Assembly (NCBI GenBank): GCA_005862225.1
Contig: SZXV01000008.1
Location: forward strand, 29,905 to 93,904
Length of the DNA: 64,000 nt
Direction: 5' to 3'
DNA from: Chlorobium sp.
GTDB lineage: Bacteria; Bacteroidota; Chlorobiia; Chlorobiales; Chlorobiaceae
How positions within the stretch are numbered: position 1 is the stretch's first letter; the number at the start of each line of letters is the position of its first letter. The notes under the pieces were generated by a model, which ran no database searches, was not told the DNA's origin, and was given only the letters and a program-made list of their open reading frames with translations. Below, in pieces: positions 1 to 10,127 of this stretch. The position numbers were made by a program, and so were the translations under genes.

Positions 1-388
1 CTCCCTCAAGCTTTACCGCGTCACACTCATGCTCTTTCATGATTTTTCCGGCATTGCGAAGCGCCTCTTCTCCAGAGAGCTGATAGCTCATAAACGGCAT
101 GTCAATGACCACCATTGCACGGCCACTCTCGTCGTGAACCCCTCTGACGACAGCTTTTGCATGGTAGATCATCTCCTCAATCGTGATCGGCAAAGTTGTA
201 CTGTGACCAGAAAAAACATTGCTTGCAGAATCCCCTACAAGAAGCACATCAACACCGGCGCGATCAAGAATTCTCGCCATGTTATAGTCATAGGCCGTAA
301 GCATTGATATTTTCTCGCCGTTCTGCTTCATGTCAAGCAACCTTCTGGTTGTGACATGCGCAGCTTTCTGCTGACCACTACTGTTCAT
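1..388 (-). CDS. panB: Ketopantoate hydroxymethyltransferase PanB (partial, C-terminus off the window)
   Basis: Makes ketopantoate from 2-oxoisovalerate and 5,10-methylene-THF, the first committed step of pantothenate/CoA synthesis in the cytoplasm. About 129 N-terminal residues are present, read from an ATG at 388. The family N-terminal block is clear: [20 protein letters not shown], then [17 protein letters not shown] with the metal-binding Asp, then the [19 protein letters not shown] stretch. The gene starts 13 bases after the stop of the lipoate-ligase gene on the same strand, so the two probably share a transcript. The remainder lies outside the window. The family assignment is firm. Confidence 0.93.
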   Translation of the reverse strand, partial: MNSSGQQKAAHVTTRRLLDMKQNGEKISMLTAYDYNMARILDRAGVDVLLVGDSASNVFSGHSTTLPITIEEMIYHAKAVVRGVHDESGRAMVVIDMPFMSYQLSGEEALRNAGKIMKEHECDAVKLEG

Positions 389-400
389 GTTGTTCGTGCT

Positions 401-1213
401 TTATGGATTGACATGTTCATACTTTTCAAAAATTTCTTCCAATGCACCGGAATGCAGCTCCAGTGCTTTAATTCCATAAATTTTTCCCAAAGCACTCCTC
501 ATACATTCAACAAGAAGAGAGTATTGGGGAATGTATCCAAGAATTTCTTCAAGAGAGGAGGTTTTTCGCTCCATCTCATCCTTGATCTCACCTGAATTCT
601 CACCATCTGAAAAAGCAATAAATCTGCACAGCTCCTTGTGCCTTTCAGAGAGAGGCAAAGAACCATGTTGTAACAAAACATTGCGGGTTCTGCGCTGGGC
701 AGAACCAACAATTTTTTTTCCGCCTACTTGCAGCTCGTACTTTGCTGACGCAGTAAAACAACTCACCGTACCGGAATGGCTTACCCCTGACTGGCTGGCA
801 AGGGTTGAACGACAGAACTCAGCATGAACTCCAAGATCTTCCAAAGCAAGCTTGATCACCTCATGCACCATCCGATAAAGCTCAGAATTCGGTACCAATG
901 ACTCAGCAAAAAAACTGTAGGTAAATTCGTCTGCATGAAACACTGCTCTGCCACCCGTAGGCCTTCTGACGACGTCAATGCCAGCAGAACGACATTTTTC
1001 AGCATCTATACCAGAGACATCCTGATTATACCCCAGCGTCACAGCAAATGGATGCCAGCCATAAAATCTCCAGAGACAACTGTTGTGACCAAAACGCTCC
1101 TGAAACCGCCCGTCAAGAAACGACGCCATCAGGCGCCGGTCAAATTCCATATTTTCTTCACCGGTATGCAAGCCGGAATCAAAACAATAAACTTTGGGAA
1201 AAAGTGTGTTCAT
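401..1213 (-). CDS. Lipoate-protein ligase / octanoyltransferase family (LplA/LipM-like)
   Basis: A member of the biotin/lipoate ligase fold that attaches octanoyl or lipoyl groups to E2 and GcvH domains. Key motifs are RRPTGGRAVFHADEFTYSF and, further on, SCFTASAKYELQVGGKKIVG followed by SAQRRTRNVLLQHGSLPL. The Cys in SCF sits where LipM-type octanoyltransferases carry their catalytic Cys, and the Lys in GGKKIVGSAQ is conserved in the superfamily. LipM and LplA activity cannot be separated by eye. The frame stays open to 1321, but ATG 1213 (MNTLFPKVYCFDSG) starts where family members begin. Codirectional with panB, divergent from ddl. Confidence 0.82.
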   Translation of the reverse strand: MNTLFPKVYCFDSGLHTGEENMEFDRRLMASFLDGRFQERFGHNSCLWRFYGWHPFAVTLGYNQDVSGIDAEKCRSAGIDVVRRPTGGRAVFHADEFTYSFFAESLVPNSELYRMVHEVIKLALEDLGVHAEFCRSTLASQSGVSHSGTVSCFTASAKYELQVGGKKIVGSAQRRTRNVLLQHGSLPLSERHKELCRFIAFSDGENSGEIKDEMERKTSSLEEILGYIPQYSLLVECMRSALGKIYGIKALELHSGALEEIFEKYEHVNP

Positions 1214-1339
1214 TACTAATAATTTGAAACAAGATAGCTGAAAAGGATATTGCATCAAAAAAAGTGTACGGAAATGTTCTTCCAGACGGGTATTTTCCTG
1301 AAAAACACACTCCTTCGTCAATAGTCACCTGAACAACTT

Positions 1340-2422
1340 ATGCCACTTCTTACTGTTGCTCTCATTTTTGGAGGCAGATCAGCAGAACATGAAATATCGA
1401 TCATCTCTGCTCAATCAATTGCGGCGAACATCAATCCGGAGCGCTACAGGCTTCTTCCAATCTACATAACCCATGACGGGCTGTGGTTTTGTGATGGTAT
1501 TGCCCGGGAGATTCTTGATCTTAATCTCTCGTTCCTCTTGAGAAGCGCTTCACTTGAAGCCGCAACAGCAACTCTTCACCAAATGGTTACAGATGCAAAT
1601 CAAAAGCCCTTTGACCTGGACTTCAGGGCGGCATCAATTGATGTGGCATTTCTTGCACTTCATGGCAGCTATGGCGAAGATGGCCGGATTCAGGGTTTTC
1701 TTGATACTTGCGGCATTCCATATACAGGATGCGGCGTCCTTGCCTCTGCCCTGACTATGGACAAGGCGCTTACCAAACTCTGTGTTGCCGATGCGGGAAT
1801 TTCGGTGGCACCATCTCTGACACTTTTAAGCTCCGATTATCAGGCCGACCCTGCCACAGCACACTCCCTGATTGCAAATCAGTTTGACTATCCGTTGTTT
1901 GTCAAACCTGCGAATCTTGGCTCTTCGATAGGAATCGCGAAAGTCCATCATGCCGAAGAACTGGCTGCCGCACTCCAAAACGCATGTTTGCTTGATTCAA
2001 AGGTGCTGATTGAAAAGGCGATACATGGCCGGGAAATTGAGGTTGCCGTCCTTGGCAATGAAGAACCGGTCGCATCTCTGTGTGGCGAAATTCAACCCGG
2101 TAAAGAATTTTATGATTATCAGGATAAATACATTTTCAATACAGCGCAGTTTTTTATTCCTGCACGTATTCCCTCTGATTTACAGGATAAAGTCAGAGCT
2201 TCTGCCCTAAAGGCCTATAAGGCGCTGGGGTGCCGAGGCATGTCAAGAATTGATTTTTTTGTTGACGAGCAGAATGGATCAGTTATTCTGAACGAAGTCA
2301 ATACCATTCCTGGCTTTACCGATATCAGTATGTATCCAAGACTTATGGAGTCAATTGGGATCTCTTTTCCTGAACTTGCAGAGCGCCTTATTCAGCTCGC
2401 GCTTGAGACGATACGCCCATGA
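1340..2422 (+). CDS. ddl: D-alanine--D-alanine ligase
   Basis: ATP-grasp enzyme that joins two D-Ala for the peptidoglycan stem peptide. It has 360 residues, normal for the family. The N-terminus has the Ddl signature [20 protein letters not shown]. Next come the [20 protein letters not shown] motif, the [18 protein letters not shown] segment, the ATP-binding [12 protein letters not shown] and the metal-binding C-terminal [20 protein letters not shown] and [15 protein letters not shown]. It ends in an ATGA overlap with the downstream TPR gene, which suggests translational coupling. Divergent from the ligase gene across about 125 bases. Confidence 0.96.
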   Translation: MPLLTVALIFGGRSAEHEISIISAQSIAANINPERYRLLPIYITHDGLWFCDGIAREILDLNLSFLLRSASLEAATATLHQMVTDANQKPFDLDFRAASIDVAFLALHGSYGEDGRIQGFLDTCGIPYTGCGVLASALTMDKALTKLCVADAGISVAPSLTLLSSDYQADPATAHSLIANQFDYPLFVKPANLGSSIGIAKVHHAEELAAALQNACLLDSKVLIEKAIHGREIEVAVLGNEEPVASLCGEIQPGKEFYDYQDKYIFNTAQFFIPARIPSDLQDKVRASALKAYKALGCRGMSRIDFFVDEQNGSVILNEVNTIPGFTDISMYPRLMESIGISFPELAERLIQLALETIRP

Positions 2423-2994
2423 TCACGAACCCGCACTTTTTTTTTGCAGAAGTTTCGCTTGATATTTCAAAAAGAGAGTTTCAGTCAGCAATAGACAAGC
2501 TTGAGTCTGTTTCTGAGATGTTTTCGAACTCATATCTTTTTCATTTAATTTATGCAAGAGCGCTTAAAGGTCTTCACCATATCTCTCTGGCTCGGGAATC
2601 TTTGCAAAAATCCTGTACCATCGCCCCTGGGAACCAGATTGCATGGAAAGAGCTTGCTGATCTTCAGACGTCAAGCATTGCCGAGAAAACAGAGAGTCCC
2701 TCAGTCATTTTTGATGCTGTTACCGATGAACTGGAACAACTTTCTGCTGCGCTCATGAAATTTGAACCAGTAAAAACATCGGAAAATGCTGATCCAACCT
2801 CGATTCTCGAACAAAAACAGCCATTTTCAGACGATACGGCTATTGCGGTTCCCACAGAAAGCCTGGCCAATCTTTTCACAGCACAGGGTGCCTATAAAAA
2901 AGCAATCAAAATTTATACCCTTCTCATTCAGCTCAAACCTGAAAATGCTGATCAATACCAGGGAGAAATTGATTCGTTGCTTGAACAGCTATAA
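2419..2994 (+). CDS. TPR-repeat protein
   Basis: A 191-residue soluble protein with no signal peptide. Two helical regions look like tetratricopeptide repeats: residues about 10-75 ([20 protein letters not shown], then [20 protein letters not shown]) and about 150-185 ([20 protein letters not shown]). A low-complexity acidic linker separates them. The start overlaps the ddl stop by four bases. TPR proteins usually act as scaffolds. Coupling to ddl hints at a cell-envelope role, but nothing in the sequence specifies the partner. Confidence 0.75.
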   Translation: MITNPHFFFAEVSLDISKREFQSAIDKLESVSEMFSNSYLFHLIYARALKGLHHISLARESLQKSCTIAPGNQIAWKELADLQTSSIAEKTESPSVIFDAVTDELEQLSAALMKFEPVKTSENADPTSILEQKQPFSDDTAIAVPTESLANLFTAQGAYKKAIKIYTLLIQLKPENADQYQGEIDSLLEQL

Positions 2995-3084
2995 AAGTAC
3001 AACAGAAACACACATCAGCACTGCAACTATTTAACTTGCACAAAGATTTACAGTACATTAGCTGAGCAATAAATACAGAAGCAT

Positions 3085-4485
3085 TTGACATTTTTAACGG
3101 TAAACAGAGGAATATTGGTTTTCAGATTATTTTTATCTCTTTGCATCGTTGGCCTTTTGTTTGCCTCTCCCTCTTTCGGCAAGGATTCTGAAGCGCCTGA
3201 AAAACAACTTTCTCTTGCAAACTGCATTGAGATTGCTCTGAAGAATGCCTCATCAGCAAAAAAGGCAGAGAATAACTTCAAACTTCAGGGCGCTGATGTC
3301 CTCAGAAGTTATGGCAGCTTTCTTCCCCGAATTTCAGCATCGGCTGGTTATTCACCATACACCCTCAGCCGCACCTACAGCGCAGTTAATAACCCTGTCA
3401 GTGATATCAATAAAACAACACTGAGAACGGTTGACCTGACACTTTCGACGTCGCTCAATCTTTTCAACGGCTTCAGCGACTATGCTTCCCTTCAATCATC
3501 GCTCAGTAAAGAACATGCCGCTGAATACAACCTTGGAAGGGCACTGCAAAGTATTGTTTATGATGTAACCCAATCCTATTTCCAGGTTCTTCTTGACCGG
3601 GAACTCTATGAGATTTCACGCGAAAATTTATTGCTGGCTCAAGATCAACTGACACTCACAGAACGACAGTTTAATGTTGGACTGAAATCGATGACTGATC
3701 GTTTTCAGCAACAGGCCGATACAGAACAAAGTCGACTCTCGGTTATAAAGGCTGAAACCCGAATGAACAGAAGCCTGCTTGAACTGATTCGCCGATTGCG
3801 GATTGATCCACAGACAAAGATCACCATTATCCCGGATCCTGATGAGTTGAAAGTCCCTGTTGTCGCGAAACCTGATATTGATTCCCTTCTCACTGTTGCT
3901 CTTCAACAACGTCTCGACCTGAAAAGCAAGAGTCTGGAAACCAATGCCGCGCAATGGCAGATCAGATCTGCGCGAGCAGCATGGTATCCAAGCATTGACC
4001 TGAATTTCAGTCTCAGTTCAGGAGGTTTGGAGTACCTGAATCATGAATACTTGTATCCTCCCCTTTCTGAGCAACTTCGTAATACCGTCGGATACTCTGC
4101 CGGAATAAACCTCAGTTGGACTATTTTTGACAGGTTTCAGACCCGATATTCGGTATCCGCTGCCAAAATAAACCATTTGAATCAGCAACTCGATTATGAA
4201 GATCTGAAAAATAATATCGCCATTGATCTGCGTCAGGCAGCAGGAGAATACGCCTCAGCATTTGACCAAATTGCAACGGCTACCGTCAGTTTTACAGCGG
4301 CACGCTCAGCTTTTGACGCTGTAAAAAGGAAATATGAACTCGGGGCTGCAAGCTTTGTCGAACTCAGCGCCGCAAGGGCAACGCTGTTCAATGCACACTC
4401 TAATCTTTCACAGGCTACCTATAATCTTGCGTTGCAGAAAAATATTCTTGATTTTACAACGGGCAAAATAGCCACACAACCGTAA
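3085..4485 (+). CDS. TolC-family outer membrane efflux protein
   Basis: Outer-membrane exit duct for a tripartite exporter. A hydrophobic signal segment (FRLFLSLCIVGLLFASPSFG) precedes a mature domain with the internal duplication of TolC proteins: each half has long helices and a beta pair, with ALKNASSAKKAENN and LQQRLDLKSKSLETNAAQW as equivalent helix starts. The C-terminal YELGAASFVELSAARATLFN and QATYNLALQKNILDFTTGK are typical. The start is uncertain: TTG 3085 gives 466 residues, while TTG 3115 lies just after an AGAGGA. It is the first gene of a five-gene operon with adaptor, ATPase and permeases. Confidence 0.88.
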   Translation: MTFLTVNRGILVFRLFLSLCIVGLLFASPSFGKDSEAPEKQLSLANCIEIALKNASSAKKAENNFKLQGADVLRSYGSFLPRISASAGYSPYTLSRTYSAVNNPVSDINKTTLRTVDLTLSTSLNLFNGFSDYASLQSSLSKEHAAEYNLGRALQSIVYDVTQSYFQVLLDRELYEISRENLLLAQDQLTLTERQFNVGLKSMTDRFQQQADTEQSRLSVIKAETRMNRSLLELIRRLRIDPQTKITIIPDPDELKVPVVAKPDIDSLLTVALQQRLDLKSKSLETNAAQWQIRSARAAWYPSIDLNFSLSSGGLEYLNHEYLYPPLSEQLRNTVGYSAGINLSWTIFDRFQTRYSVSAAKINHLNQQLDYEDLKNNIAIDLRQAAGEYASAFDQIATATVSFTAARSAFDAVKRKYELGAASFVELSAARATLFNAHSNLSQATYNLALQKNILDFTTGKIATQP

Positions 4486-4507
4486 CCAGAATCAGGTTTA
4501 CCATCCG

Positions 4508-5749
4508 ATGAGCAAACAAAAATCTCTGCTGAAACGAAAATCATTTTTGATCACCCTTGCTGTTCTCCTCTTCACTGGAGGGCTGTTGTTTACATGGCTC
4601 AAACTGCGGGAAAAACCAGTGGAGGTCTCGACAGAAAAGGCCTCCATCAAAGAGGTTGTCCATATTGTGACTGCAACCGGCAAAATTGAGCCGGAACTTG
4701 TCGTTGCCATGTCGCCTGATGTCTCCGGAGAGATTATCGAACTACCTATCAGTGATGGAATGAACGTCAGGAAAGGAGATCTTCTGTTTAAAATTCAGCC
4801 AGATCTCTACATCAACCAGGTAGAACAGAGCCTTGCACAGCTTAACTCTTCCAAATCACAAAGCCTTGAAGCTGCCTCAAAAAAGCGCAAGGCGGATGAT
4901 GATTTTCGCAAAGCTGCGCTTCTGTATCAGGAAAAGCTGATCTCTGAATCTGATTACCTCGTCTCAAAAACAAATGCTGAAGCTGCAAGAGCTTCATTTC
5001 AGGCATCACTTCACGCCATTGAACAAAACAAAAGCCTTCTCGTACAAAATCAGGACAGGATGAAAAAAACTATTGTCCGTGCGCCGATAGATGGTTCAAT
5101 CATTGCCCTGAACAGCAAGCAGGGAGAGCGTGTTGTTGGCACAGGACAGTTCCCTGGCACTGAAGTGCTGCGTCTGGCAAATCTGGACAGTATGCAGGTT
5201 GAAGTTGAGGTTAATGAAAATGACATTGTGAATGTCAATGTCGGCAACCCTGTTTCAATTACTGTTGATGCTTATGGCGATCGAGTTTTCAGGGGAACCG
5301 TTCATGAAATTTCCAATTCGGCAATTGTCAAGGCCGCTGGAACCCAGGAAGAGGTGACCAATTTTTCGGTAAAAATCCGAATTTTCAACCACGAGCGCCT
5401 GCTGAAACCCGGCATGAGTGCAACTGCGGATATCGAATCGATACGGGTAAAGAATGCGCTTGTTGTGCCCATTCAAAGTGTAACCGTCAGAGGTGGATCG
5501 GAGCCTGAAAAGAGCGAGAAAAACTCGATAACCATTGCGACTAAAAGCAAGGCTCCAGCCAGCCAGCAGGGTGTTTTTGTTGTCAAATCAGGAAGAGCAT
5601 GGTTCCGACCTGTTTCAACAGGCACAACCGACAACACGCATATTATTGTCACCGCAGGAGTAAAAAAAGGAGAAGAGGTTGTTTCAGGAAGCTACACCGC
5701 CATTACCAGCCAACTCAAGAATGGCTGTCTGGTCAAACAACAACAATAG
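4508..5749 (+). CDS. MacA-like periplasmic adaptor (HlyD/RND membrane fusion family)
   Basis: Periplasmic adaptor linking the MacB-type ABC permeases to the TolC channel. Residues about 11-31 ([19 protein letters not shown]) form an N-terminal membrane anchor. The lipoyl/barrel-sandwich halves are [20 protein letters not shown] and [20 protein letters not shown], and between them is a long coiled-coil hairpin (about 90-185) that docks on TolC. The beta-barrel domain and a membrane-proximal C-terminal domain follow (413 residues). It starts 22 bases after the tolC stop and ends four bases before the ATPase start. Substrate unknown. Confidence 0.88.
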   Translation: MSKQKSLLKRKSFLITLAVLLFTGGLLFTWLKLREKPVEVSTEKASIKEVVHIVTATGKIEPELVVAMSPDVSGEIIELPISDGMNVRKGDLLFKIQPDLYINQVEQSLAQLNSSKSQSLEAASKKRKADDDFRKAALLYQEKLISESDYLVSKTNAEAARASFQASLHAIEQNKSLLVQNQDRMKKTIVRAPIDGSIIALNSKQGERVVGTGQFPGTEVLRLANLDSMQVEVEVNENDIVNVNVGNPVSITVDAYGDRVFRGTVHEISNSAIVKAAGTQEEVTNFSVKIRIFNHERLLKPGMSATADIESIRVKNALVVPIQSVTVRGGSEPEKSEKNSITIATKSKAPASQQGVFVVKSGRAWFRPVSTGTTDNTHIIVTAGVKKGEEVVSGSYTAITSQLKNGCLVKQQQ

Positions 5750-5753
5750 CGCC

Positions 5754-6446
5754 GTGAAGCAGAACCCATTGGTCATTACAATGCAGTCGCTCTGTAAATT
5801 CTATGAAATGGGCGATCAGGTTGTTCGGGCGCTTGACTCCATCAACCTTGATTTCAGACTGAACGACTATACCGCAATCATGGGGCCATCCGGCAGCGGA
5901 AAATCGACGCTCATGAATATTATTGGCTGTCTTGATACGCCCACCTCTGGCATTTATGAACTGAATGGCCAGAATGTTGCCGAAATGGATGACGATGAGC
6001 TGGCTCGGATAAGAAACAAAGAGATCGGTTTTGTGTTTCAGACTTTCAACCTGCTTCCTCGCCTCAACTGCCTGCGTAATGTTGAATTGCCGCTGATTTA
6101 TGCCGGAGTGGCACCTGAGGAGCGTGAGGAGCGTGCGGCAGCGGCACTTGTCAAGGTTGGGCTTGGTGACAGGATAACTCATAAGCCATCAGAGCTTTCC
6201 GGCGGCCAGATTCAGCGGGTCGCCATTGCAAGAGCGCTTATCAACAGACCCTCAATTATCCTTGCTGACGAACCTACCGGTAACCTTGATACCGCAACCA
6301 GTCGAGAGATCATGAATATTTTCGGTGCCCTTTCCGACGCGGGCAATACCATCATCCTGATCACCCATGAAGAGGATATCGCCAGCTACACCCATCGTGT
6401 CATCCGCCTCCGGGACGGAAAAATCGAAAGCGACACTAAGCAATGA
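5754..6446 (+). CDS. ABC transporter ATP-binding protein, MacB/LolD type
   Basis: Cytoplasmic ATPase of the exporter. Walker A is [11 protein letters not shown], the Q-loop [12 protein letters not shown], the signature [15 protein letters not shown], Walker [12 protein letters not shown] and the switch His is in LITHEED. LolD/MacB-type ATPases begin at a strand like [20 protein letters not shown]. The frame is open from 5679 inside the adaptor gene, but GTG 5754 (just after the adaptor stop) or ATG 5781 fits the family length. Neither has a clear ribosome-binding site. The stop overlaps the next permease by four bases. Confidence 0.9.
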   Translation: MKQNPLVITMQSLCKFYEMGDQVVRALDSINLDFRLNDYTAIMGPSGSGKSTLMNIIGCLDTPTSGIYELNGQNVAEMDDDELARIRNKEIGFVFQTFNLLPRLNCLRNVELPLIYAGVAPEEREERAAAALVKVGLGDRITHKPSELSGGQIQRVAIARALINRPSIILADEPTGNLDTATSREIMNIFGALSDAGNTIILITHEEDIASYTHRVIRLRDGKIESDTKQ

Positions 6447-7708
6447 GGCTGACCCGCAAACAATTCCGGTATGAAACGGCAGAAAGTCTCAAAATGGCTC
6501 TGTTTCAGATCAGGGCAAATAAAATCCGATCGTTCCTTACTGCGCTTGGGGTCATTATCGGCATTGTTGCCATTACCATGATGGGTACTGCCATCAACGG
6601 CATCGACAGAGGATTCGACAAAAGCCTTGCCATGCTTGGATACGATGTCATCTATGTCCAGAAATCTTCCTGGAGCACCATGGGACAGTGGTGGCGATAC
6701 CGGAACCGTCCAGACCTTAAAACAGAGTATGCCGATCAGCTTAACAGGATTATTGCCGATAATCCCCGTTCGGAATTGAGCATCGTCGTGCCGCAGATGT
6801 CCACCTATCAGGCATCAGCAAAATACAGGGAGCGAAACCTTGAACAGGTTTTTTCGCTGGGAACTACCCATGACTACCTGCAAACAGCATCAGGGAATCT
6901 CTCCGCAGGCCGCTTCTTTACGCCCGGAGAATCAGCCGCCAGCGCAATGGTCTGTGTCATCGGCGATGATATTGCTGTCGGTCTTTTTCCAAATGAACCG
7001 GCTATCGGGAAATCAATACAGATAAAAAACCGCAAGTTCAGGATTATCGGAATTTTCAGAAAACAGGGAAAATTTCTGGGTCTCTTCAGCTTTGACAACC
7101 AGATCATCATGCCACTTGGGGCCTTTGAACGCGTTTATGGAAAAAATATGTTCATAACCATGAGAGTCAAAATCAGGAATCAGGAACATATTGAAGGGGC
7201 AAAAGAGGAGCTGCTTGGATTGATGAGAAGAATACGAAGGATTGCACCTGGAAAAGAGGAAGATTTTTCGATCAACGAACAGAAAGCCTTTAAAAGTCAG
7301 CTTGACCCTATAAAAAACGGTATTGCCATTGCCGGTATCTTCATAACCGGCATGTCTCTCTTTGTTGGTGCTATCGGCATCATGAACATCACCTTTGTCA
7401 GCGTTAAAGAACGAACACGGGAAATTGGACTGCGCAAGGCACTTGGCGCCAGACGACAAACGATACTGCTGCAGTTTCTCATCGAATCGGTCATGATATG
7501 CCTTATCGGCGGGGTTATCGGTTTGGCAACAGCACTCTTTATCACTTTTGCCATTGGAAAAATCGTACCTGATTTTCCGATACAGTTTTCACCTGATCTT
7601 GTTTTGGCAAGTCTTGCGGTGTCAGTTATTACCGGGATTGTCTCAGGCCTTGCACCGGCTGTTAGCGCCTCAAAACTCGATCCGGCAGACTCACTGCGTT
7701 ATGAATAG
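6443..7708 (+). CDS. MacB/FtsX-family ABC transporter permease (first copy)
   Basis: Inner-membrane permease, 421 residues. Topology is MacB-like: an N-terminal helix ([20 protein letters not shown]), a large periplasmic MacB_PCD domain (about 60-290), then three C-terminal helices beginning [20 protein letters not shown]. The cytoplasmic [20 protein letters not shown] segment is the FtsX-family coupling motif. The ATG overlaps the ATPase stop (ATGA). Two consecutive, non-identical permease genes suggest a heterodimeric permease served by one ATPase, unlike E. coli MacB where ATPase and permease are fused. Confidence 0.9.
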   Translation: MRLTRKQFRYETAESLKMALFQIRANKIRSFLTALGVIIGIVAITMMGTAINGIDRGFDKSLAMLGYDVIYVQKSSWSTMGQWWRYRNRPDLKTEYADQLNRIIADNPRSELSIVVPQMSTYQASAKYRERNLEQVFSLGTTHDYLQTASGNLSAGRFFTPGESAASAMVCVIGDDIAVGLFPNEPAIGKSIQIKNRKFRIIGIFRKQGKFLGLFSFDNQIIMPLGAFERVYGKNMFITMRVKIRNQEHIEGAKEELLGLMRRIRRIAPGKEEDFSINEQKAFKSQLDPIKNGIAIAGIFITGMSLFVGAIGIMNITFVSVKERTREIGLRKALGARRQTILLQFLIESVMICLIGGVIGLATALFITFAIGKIVPDFPIQFSPDLVLASLAVSVITGIVSGLAPAVSASKLDPADSLRYE

Positions 7709-7719
7709 GAGGAGTGCTT

Positions 7720-8955
7720 ATGCTGATGCGTGAAACCATCACCCAGGCGATTTATTCTCTCGCCGTCAACAAGCTCAGATCATGGCTCACCATCATGGGC
7801 GTCGCTGTTGGGGTTTTTTCAATCATTGCGGTCATGACTGCCCTCGATGCCATTGACAAAAGTGTCGAGTCCGGCCTGACAAGCCTTGGTGCCAACACGT
7901 TCCAGATACAGAAGAATCCTGCGACCACTTTTGGAAGTGGCCATAGCCGAAACCTCTATGCAAATCGAAAAGATATCTCCTGGCAGCAGGCTCTCCTGTT
8001 TAAAAAAGAGATGGCCAGTCAAGCCCGCACCATTGGCTTCATTATTACAAGCATGGCGAATCAGGCAAAATATGCCAATCTTACCACCAACCCCGATGTC
8101 ACCATAACAGGCGGGGATGAAAATTTTTCCGCCTCAAGCGGTTTTACCGTACTCTACGGACGCAACCTTTCAGAGACAGATATCCGATCTGCAAGAAACT
8201 CGATAGTTCTTGGATACGAAGTTGCAACCACACTTTTTCCTTCAGGAGAAAATCCACAGAACAAATCCATAAAAGTTAATGGGGAAGTCTATACTATAGC
8301 AGGTGTCTTCAATAAAAAAGGAGCCGCCTTCGGACAAAGCCAGGATAACTTTGTCCTTATTCCGATTACCCGATATCTGAACCATATCAACGAAAAAAGC
8401 AGCCTGAGCATCACAGTAGAGGCTTTCTCACGAAAAGATTATCCACTTGCTATCGACAGGGCAATAGGGTCCATGAGACTTGCCAGAGGCCTTACCATTA
8501 AAGATCCAAATGATTTTGAAATCAGAACCAACGAGTCACTTATAGATTCGTTCAGAGATATTCAGCGAGCTATCAGTACCGGCGCTTTCATCATCAGTTT
8601 TATGGCACTTCTGACTGCCGGAGTGGGAATCATGAATATCATGCTGGTCAGCGTCACCGAAAGAACTCGTGAAATCGGAATCAGAAAATCGGTAGGGGCT
8701 CCTCGCGCAACCATTCTTCGCCAGTTCCTTTTCGAATCACTTTTTCTCTCCTTTGCTGGCGGACTGATAGGCATGACAGCGGGCATCATTATTGGCAATG
8801 TCGTTGCCTTGCAATTTAATTTACCCCCGATATTTCCCTGGGTGTGGGTCATTGTTTCCATGATCGTCTGCTCGGGTATCGGCATGATTTTTGGCCTCTT
8901 TCCTGCATGGAAAGCAGCAAATCTCAATCCGGTTGAAGCTCTGAGACCTAAATAA
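7720..8955 (+). CDS. MacB/FtsX-family ABC transporter permease (second copy)
   Basis: Paralogue of the preceding permease: N-terminal helix ([20 protein letters not shown]), periplasmic domain, three C-terminal helices ([20 protein letters not shown]) and the coupling motif [20 protein letters not shown]. The frame opens at GTG 7714, but the TAGGAGG at 7706-7712 sits seven bases before ATG 7720, which decides the start. It is the last gene of the tolC-macA-ATPase-permease-permease operon. Its stop lies inside the first codons of an OmpA-like remnant read in another frame. Confidence 0.9.
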   Translation: MLMRETITQAIYSLAVNKLRSWLTIMGVAVGVFSIIAVMTALDAIDKSVESGLTSLGANTFQIQKNPATTFGSGHSRNLYANRKDISWQQALLFKKEMASQARTIGFIITSMANQAKYANLTTNPDVTITGGDENFSASSGFTVLYGRNLSETDIRSARNSIVLGYEVATTLFPSGENPQNKSIKVNGEVYTIAGVFNKKGAAFGQSQDNFVLIPITRYLNHINEKSSLSITVEAFSRKDYPLAIDRAIGSMRLARGLTIKDPNDFEIRTNESLIDSFRDIQRAISTGAFIISFMALLTAGVGIMNIMLVSVTERTREIGIRKSVGAPRATILRQFLFESLFLSFAGGLIGMTAGIIIGNVVALQFNLPPIFPWVWVIVSMIVCSGIGMIFGLFPAWKAANLNPVEALRPK

Positions 8956-9095
8956 GTGCCCTTACCAGAATTGCGCCTGTTGGATACGGCGAAACACGAC
9001 CTGTTGCAACCAACGAAACAAACGCAGGACGAAGGCTTAACCGTCGTGCAGAAATGTTGATTTATCCAAACAATGATCTGAATCCGTTGAGCTGA
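8952..9095 (+). pseudogene. Remnant of an OmpA-family C-terminal domain
   Basis: In the frame starting at 8952 the sequence encodes [19 protein letters not shown], then [17 protein letters not shown] and a TGA at 9093. This is the end of the OmpA peptidoglycan-binding domain (pattern GyGe..P...N.t..GR..NRRve). Only about 46 residues survive, with an in-frame TAA just before and no start codon, directly behind the second permease. It is either a leftover of a deleted outer-membrane gene or a recombination scar. A terminator follows at 9134. Confidence 0.75.
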
Positions 9096-9133
9096 CACTC
9101 TGATTTTTTCGACAGGAAAAACCAAATCTCATC

Positions 9134-9163
9134 AAGCCTGAACGCAACACATTCAGGCTTTTA
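9134..9163 (+). terminator. Rho-independent terminator
   Basis: Perfect 9-bp stem AAGCCTGAA (9134-9142) / TTCAGGCTT (9152-9160) with a 9-base loop, followed by TT and an AT-rich run. It ends the exporter operon, or originally the lost OmpA-type gene. Confidence 0.75.
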
Positions 9164-9272
9164 AATTATTGACTGGAGAAAAAAAAATTGTTTACCTTTC
9201 CATCCTCACATGCCGGTTCTCATGGCTTGTTGTACCGGTAAAGTACTGAATGGAAAACAAAACGTGTATACC

Positions 9273-9668
9273 ATGATGTCTTTTAAATCTGCCGAAGAGG
9301 TTCTGTTTCAATGGGTTTCAAGAGTCTGCAGCGGAAATGCAGACGACATTACCGCTCTTTACAGTGAATCAGCCGTCCTGATTCCAACTTTTTCTCCCCA
9401 CACCGTTATAACTACTGAAGGTATAAGACACTATTTTGGACAGCTCGCCTCAAGAGACGGACTCGGAGTGCGCCTGCACAGCAAGGCACTCAGAAAACAT
9501 TCTCAAAGCGAAATTCTCCATACCCTGAGCGGAATCTATTCCTTTGAATTTGAAGTGGACCAGGTGCTGCTCTCCTTTCCTTCCCGTTTTACTTTTGTGA
9601 TGGACATATCCCTTGATAAACCCATTCTGCACCATCACTCCTCACAGGTGCCAAGAAATCTTTCATAA
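9273..9668 (+). CDS. SnoaL-like / DUF4440-type small protein
   Basis: About 131 residues with the alpha+beta-barrel (NTF2-like) pattern: SAEEVLFQWVSRVCSGNADD, ITALYSESAVLIPTFSPHTV, the TTEGIRHYFGQLASR segment and paired C-terminal strands. Related proteins are small-molecule-binding or calcium/calmodulin-kinase-association-like domains. No catalytic residues can be named. The frame opens at 9210, but ATG 9273/9276 fits the family start better, with no strong ribosome-binding site for either. TTGTACCGGTAA lies upstream at 9230 and in the palindrome downstream. Function unknown. Confidence 0.65.
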   Translation: MMSFKSAEEVLFQWVSRVCSGNADDITALYSESAVLIPTFSPHTVITTEGIRHYFGQLASRDGLGVRLHSKALRKHSQSEILHTLSGIYSFEFEVDQVLLSFPSRFTFVMDISLDKPILHHHSSQVPRNLS

Positions 9669-9680
9669 CTCCATACCTGT

Positions 9681-9724
9681 ATTACCGGTACAATGTCATC
9701 AATAGTCGCCATTGTACCGGTAAT
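9681..9724. repeat. 15-bp perfect inverted repeat around TACCGGTA
   Basis: ATTACCGGTACAATG (9681-9695) and its exact complement (9710-9724) are separated by 14 bases. There is no T-run, so this is not an ordinary terminator. Each arm contains the self-complementary TACCGGTA. A third copy (TTGTACCGGTAA) lies at 9230-9241 before the SnoaL-like gene. It could be an operator or an RNA hairpin stabilising the 3' end. Confidence 0.6.
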
Positions 9725-9895
9725 CGAAAGAAAGCCCTGATTTAATCAGATTTACAACCTCAGGCAGTTTGATTCCGCCCAGAGAACATGATAACCTAAA
9801 AAAATAAGGAGCTCAAGAAAAGAAACTATTCCTGAAGCAGAATTGTTAAGTTTTAAGTGATTAGACTTTGATACAAGATGTAAATGGAGTTGCTA

Positions 9896-10108
9896 ATGTC
9901 ACAGGCTGAAGCGAAGTTATTTATTGATAAACTCAAGTCAGATGAGGCTTTAAGGGATCGTCTTCTTGAATTTATACGAAGTGAAGGTTTTTCATGCACC
10001 CTTAGTGAGATTCGGTTTGTCGAGTGGGATGCTGTGATGAAGCATTTTAACATTGAAGGCAATAATCCTTATTGCAGAATCTCAGGTTATGAGCACTGGA
10101 CAGGTTAA
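9896..10108 (+). CDS. Nif11-like leader-peptide domain protein
   Basis: A 70-residue protein with the Nif11/nitrile-hydratase-leader pattern: SQAEAKLFIDKLKSDEALRD, then RLLEFIRSEGFSCTLSEI. The family occurs as RiPP precursor leaders and as orphan genes near nitrogen-fixation loci. Here the domain is followed by about 30 residues (CRISGYEHWTG at the end), including one Cys, which could be a short core. No lanthipeptide, radical-SAM or cyclodehydratase enzyme is nearby. ATG 9896 is chosen because GGAG sits six bases before it. Convergent with lpxD. Confidence 0.6.
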   Translation: MSQAEAKLFIDKLKSDEALRDRLLEFIRSEGFSCTLSEIRFVEWDAVMKHFNIEGNNPYCRISGYEHWTG

Positions 10109-10127
10109 TGATTCTGAACAAAGAGAA

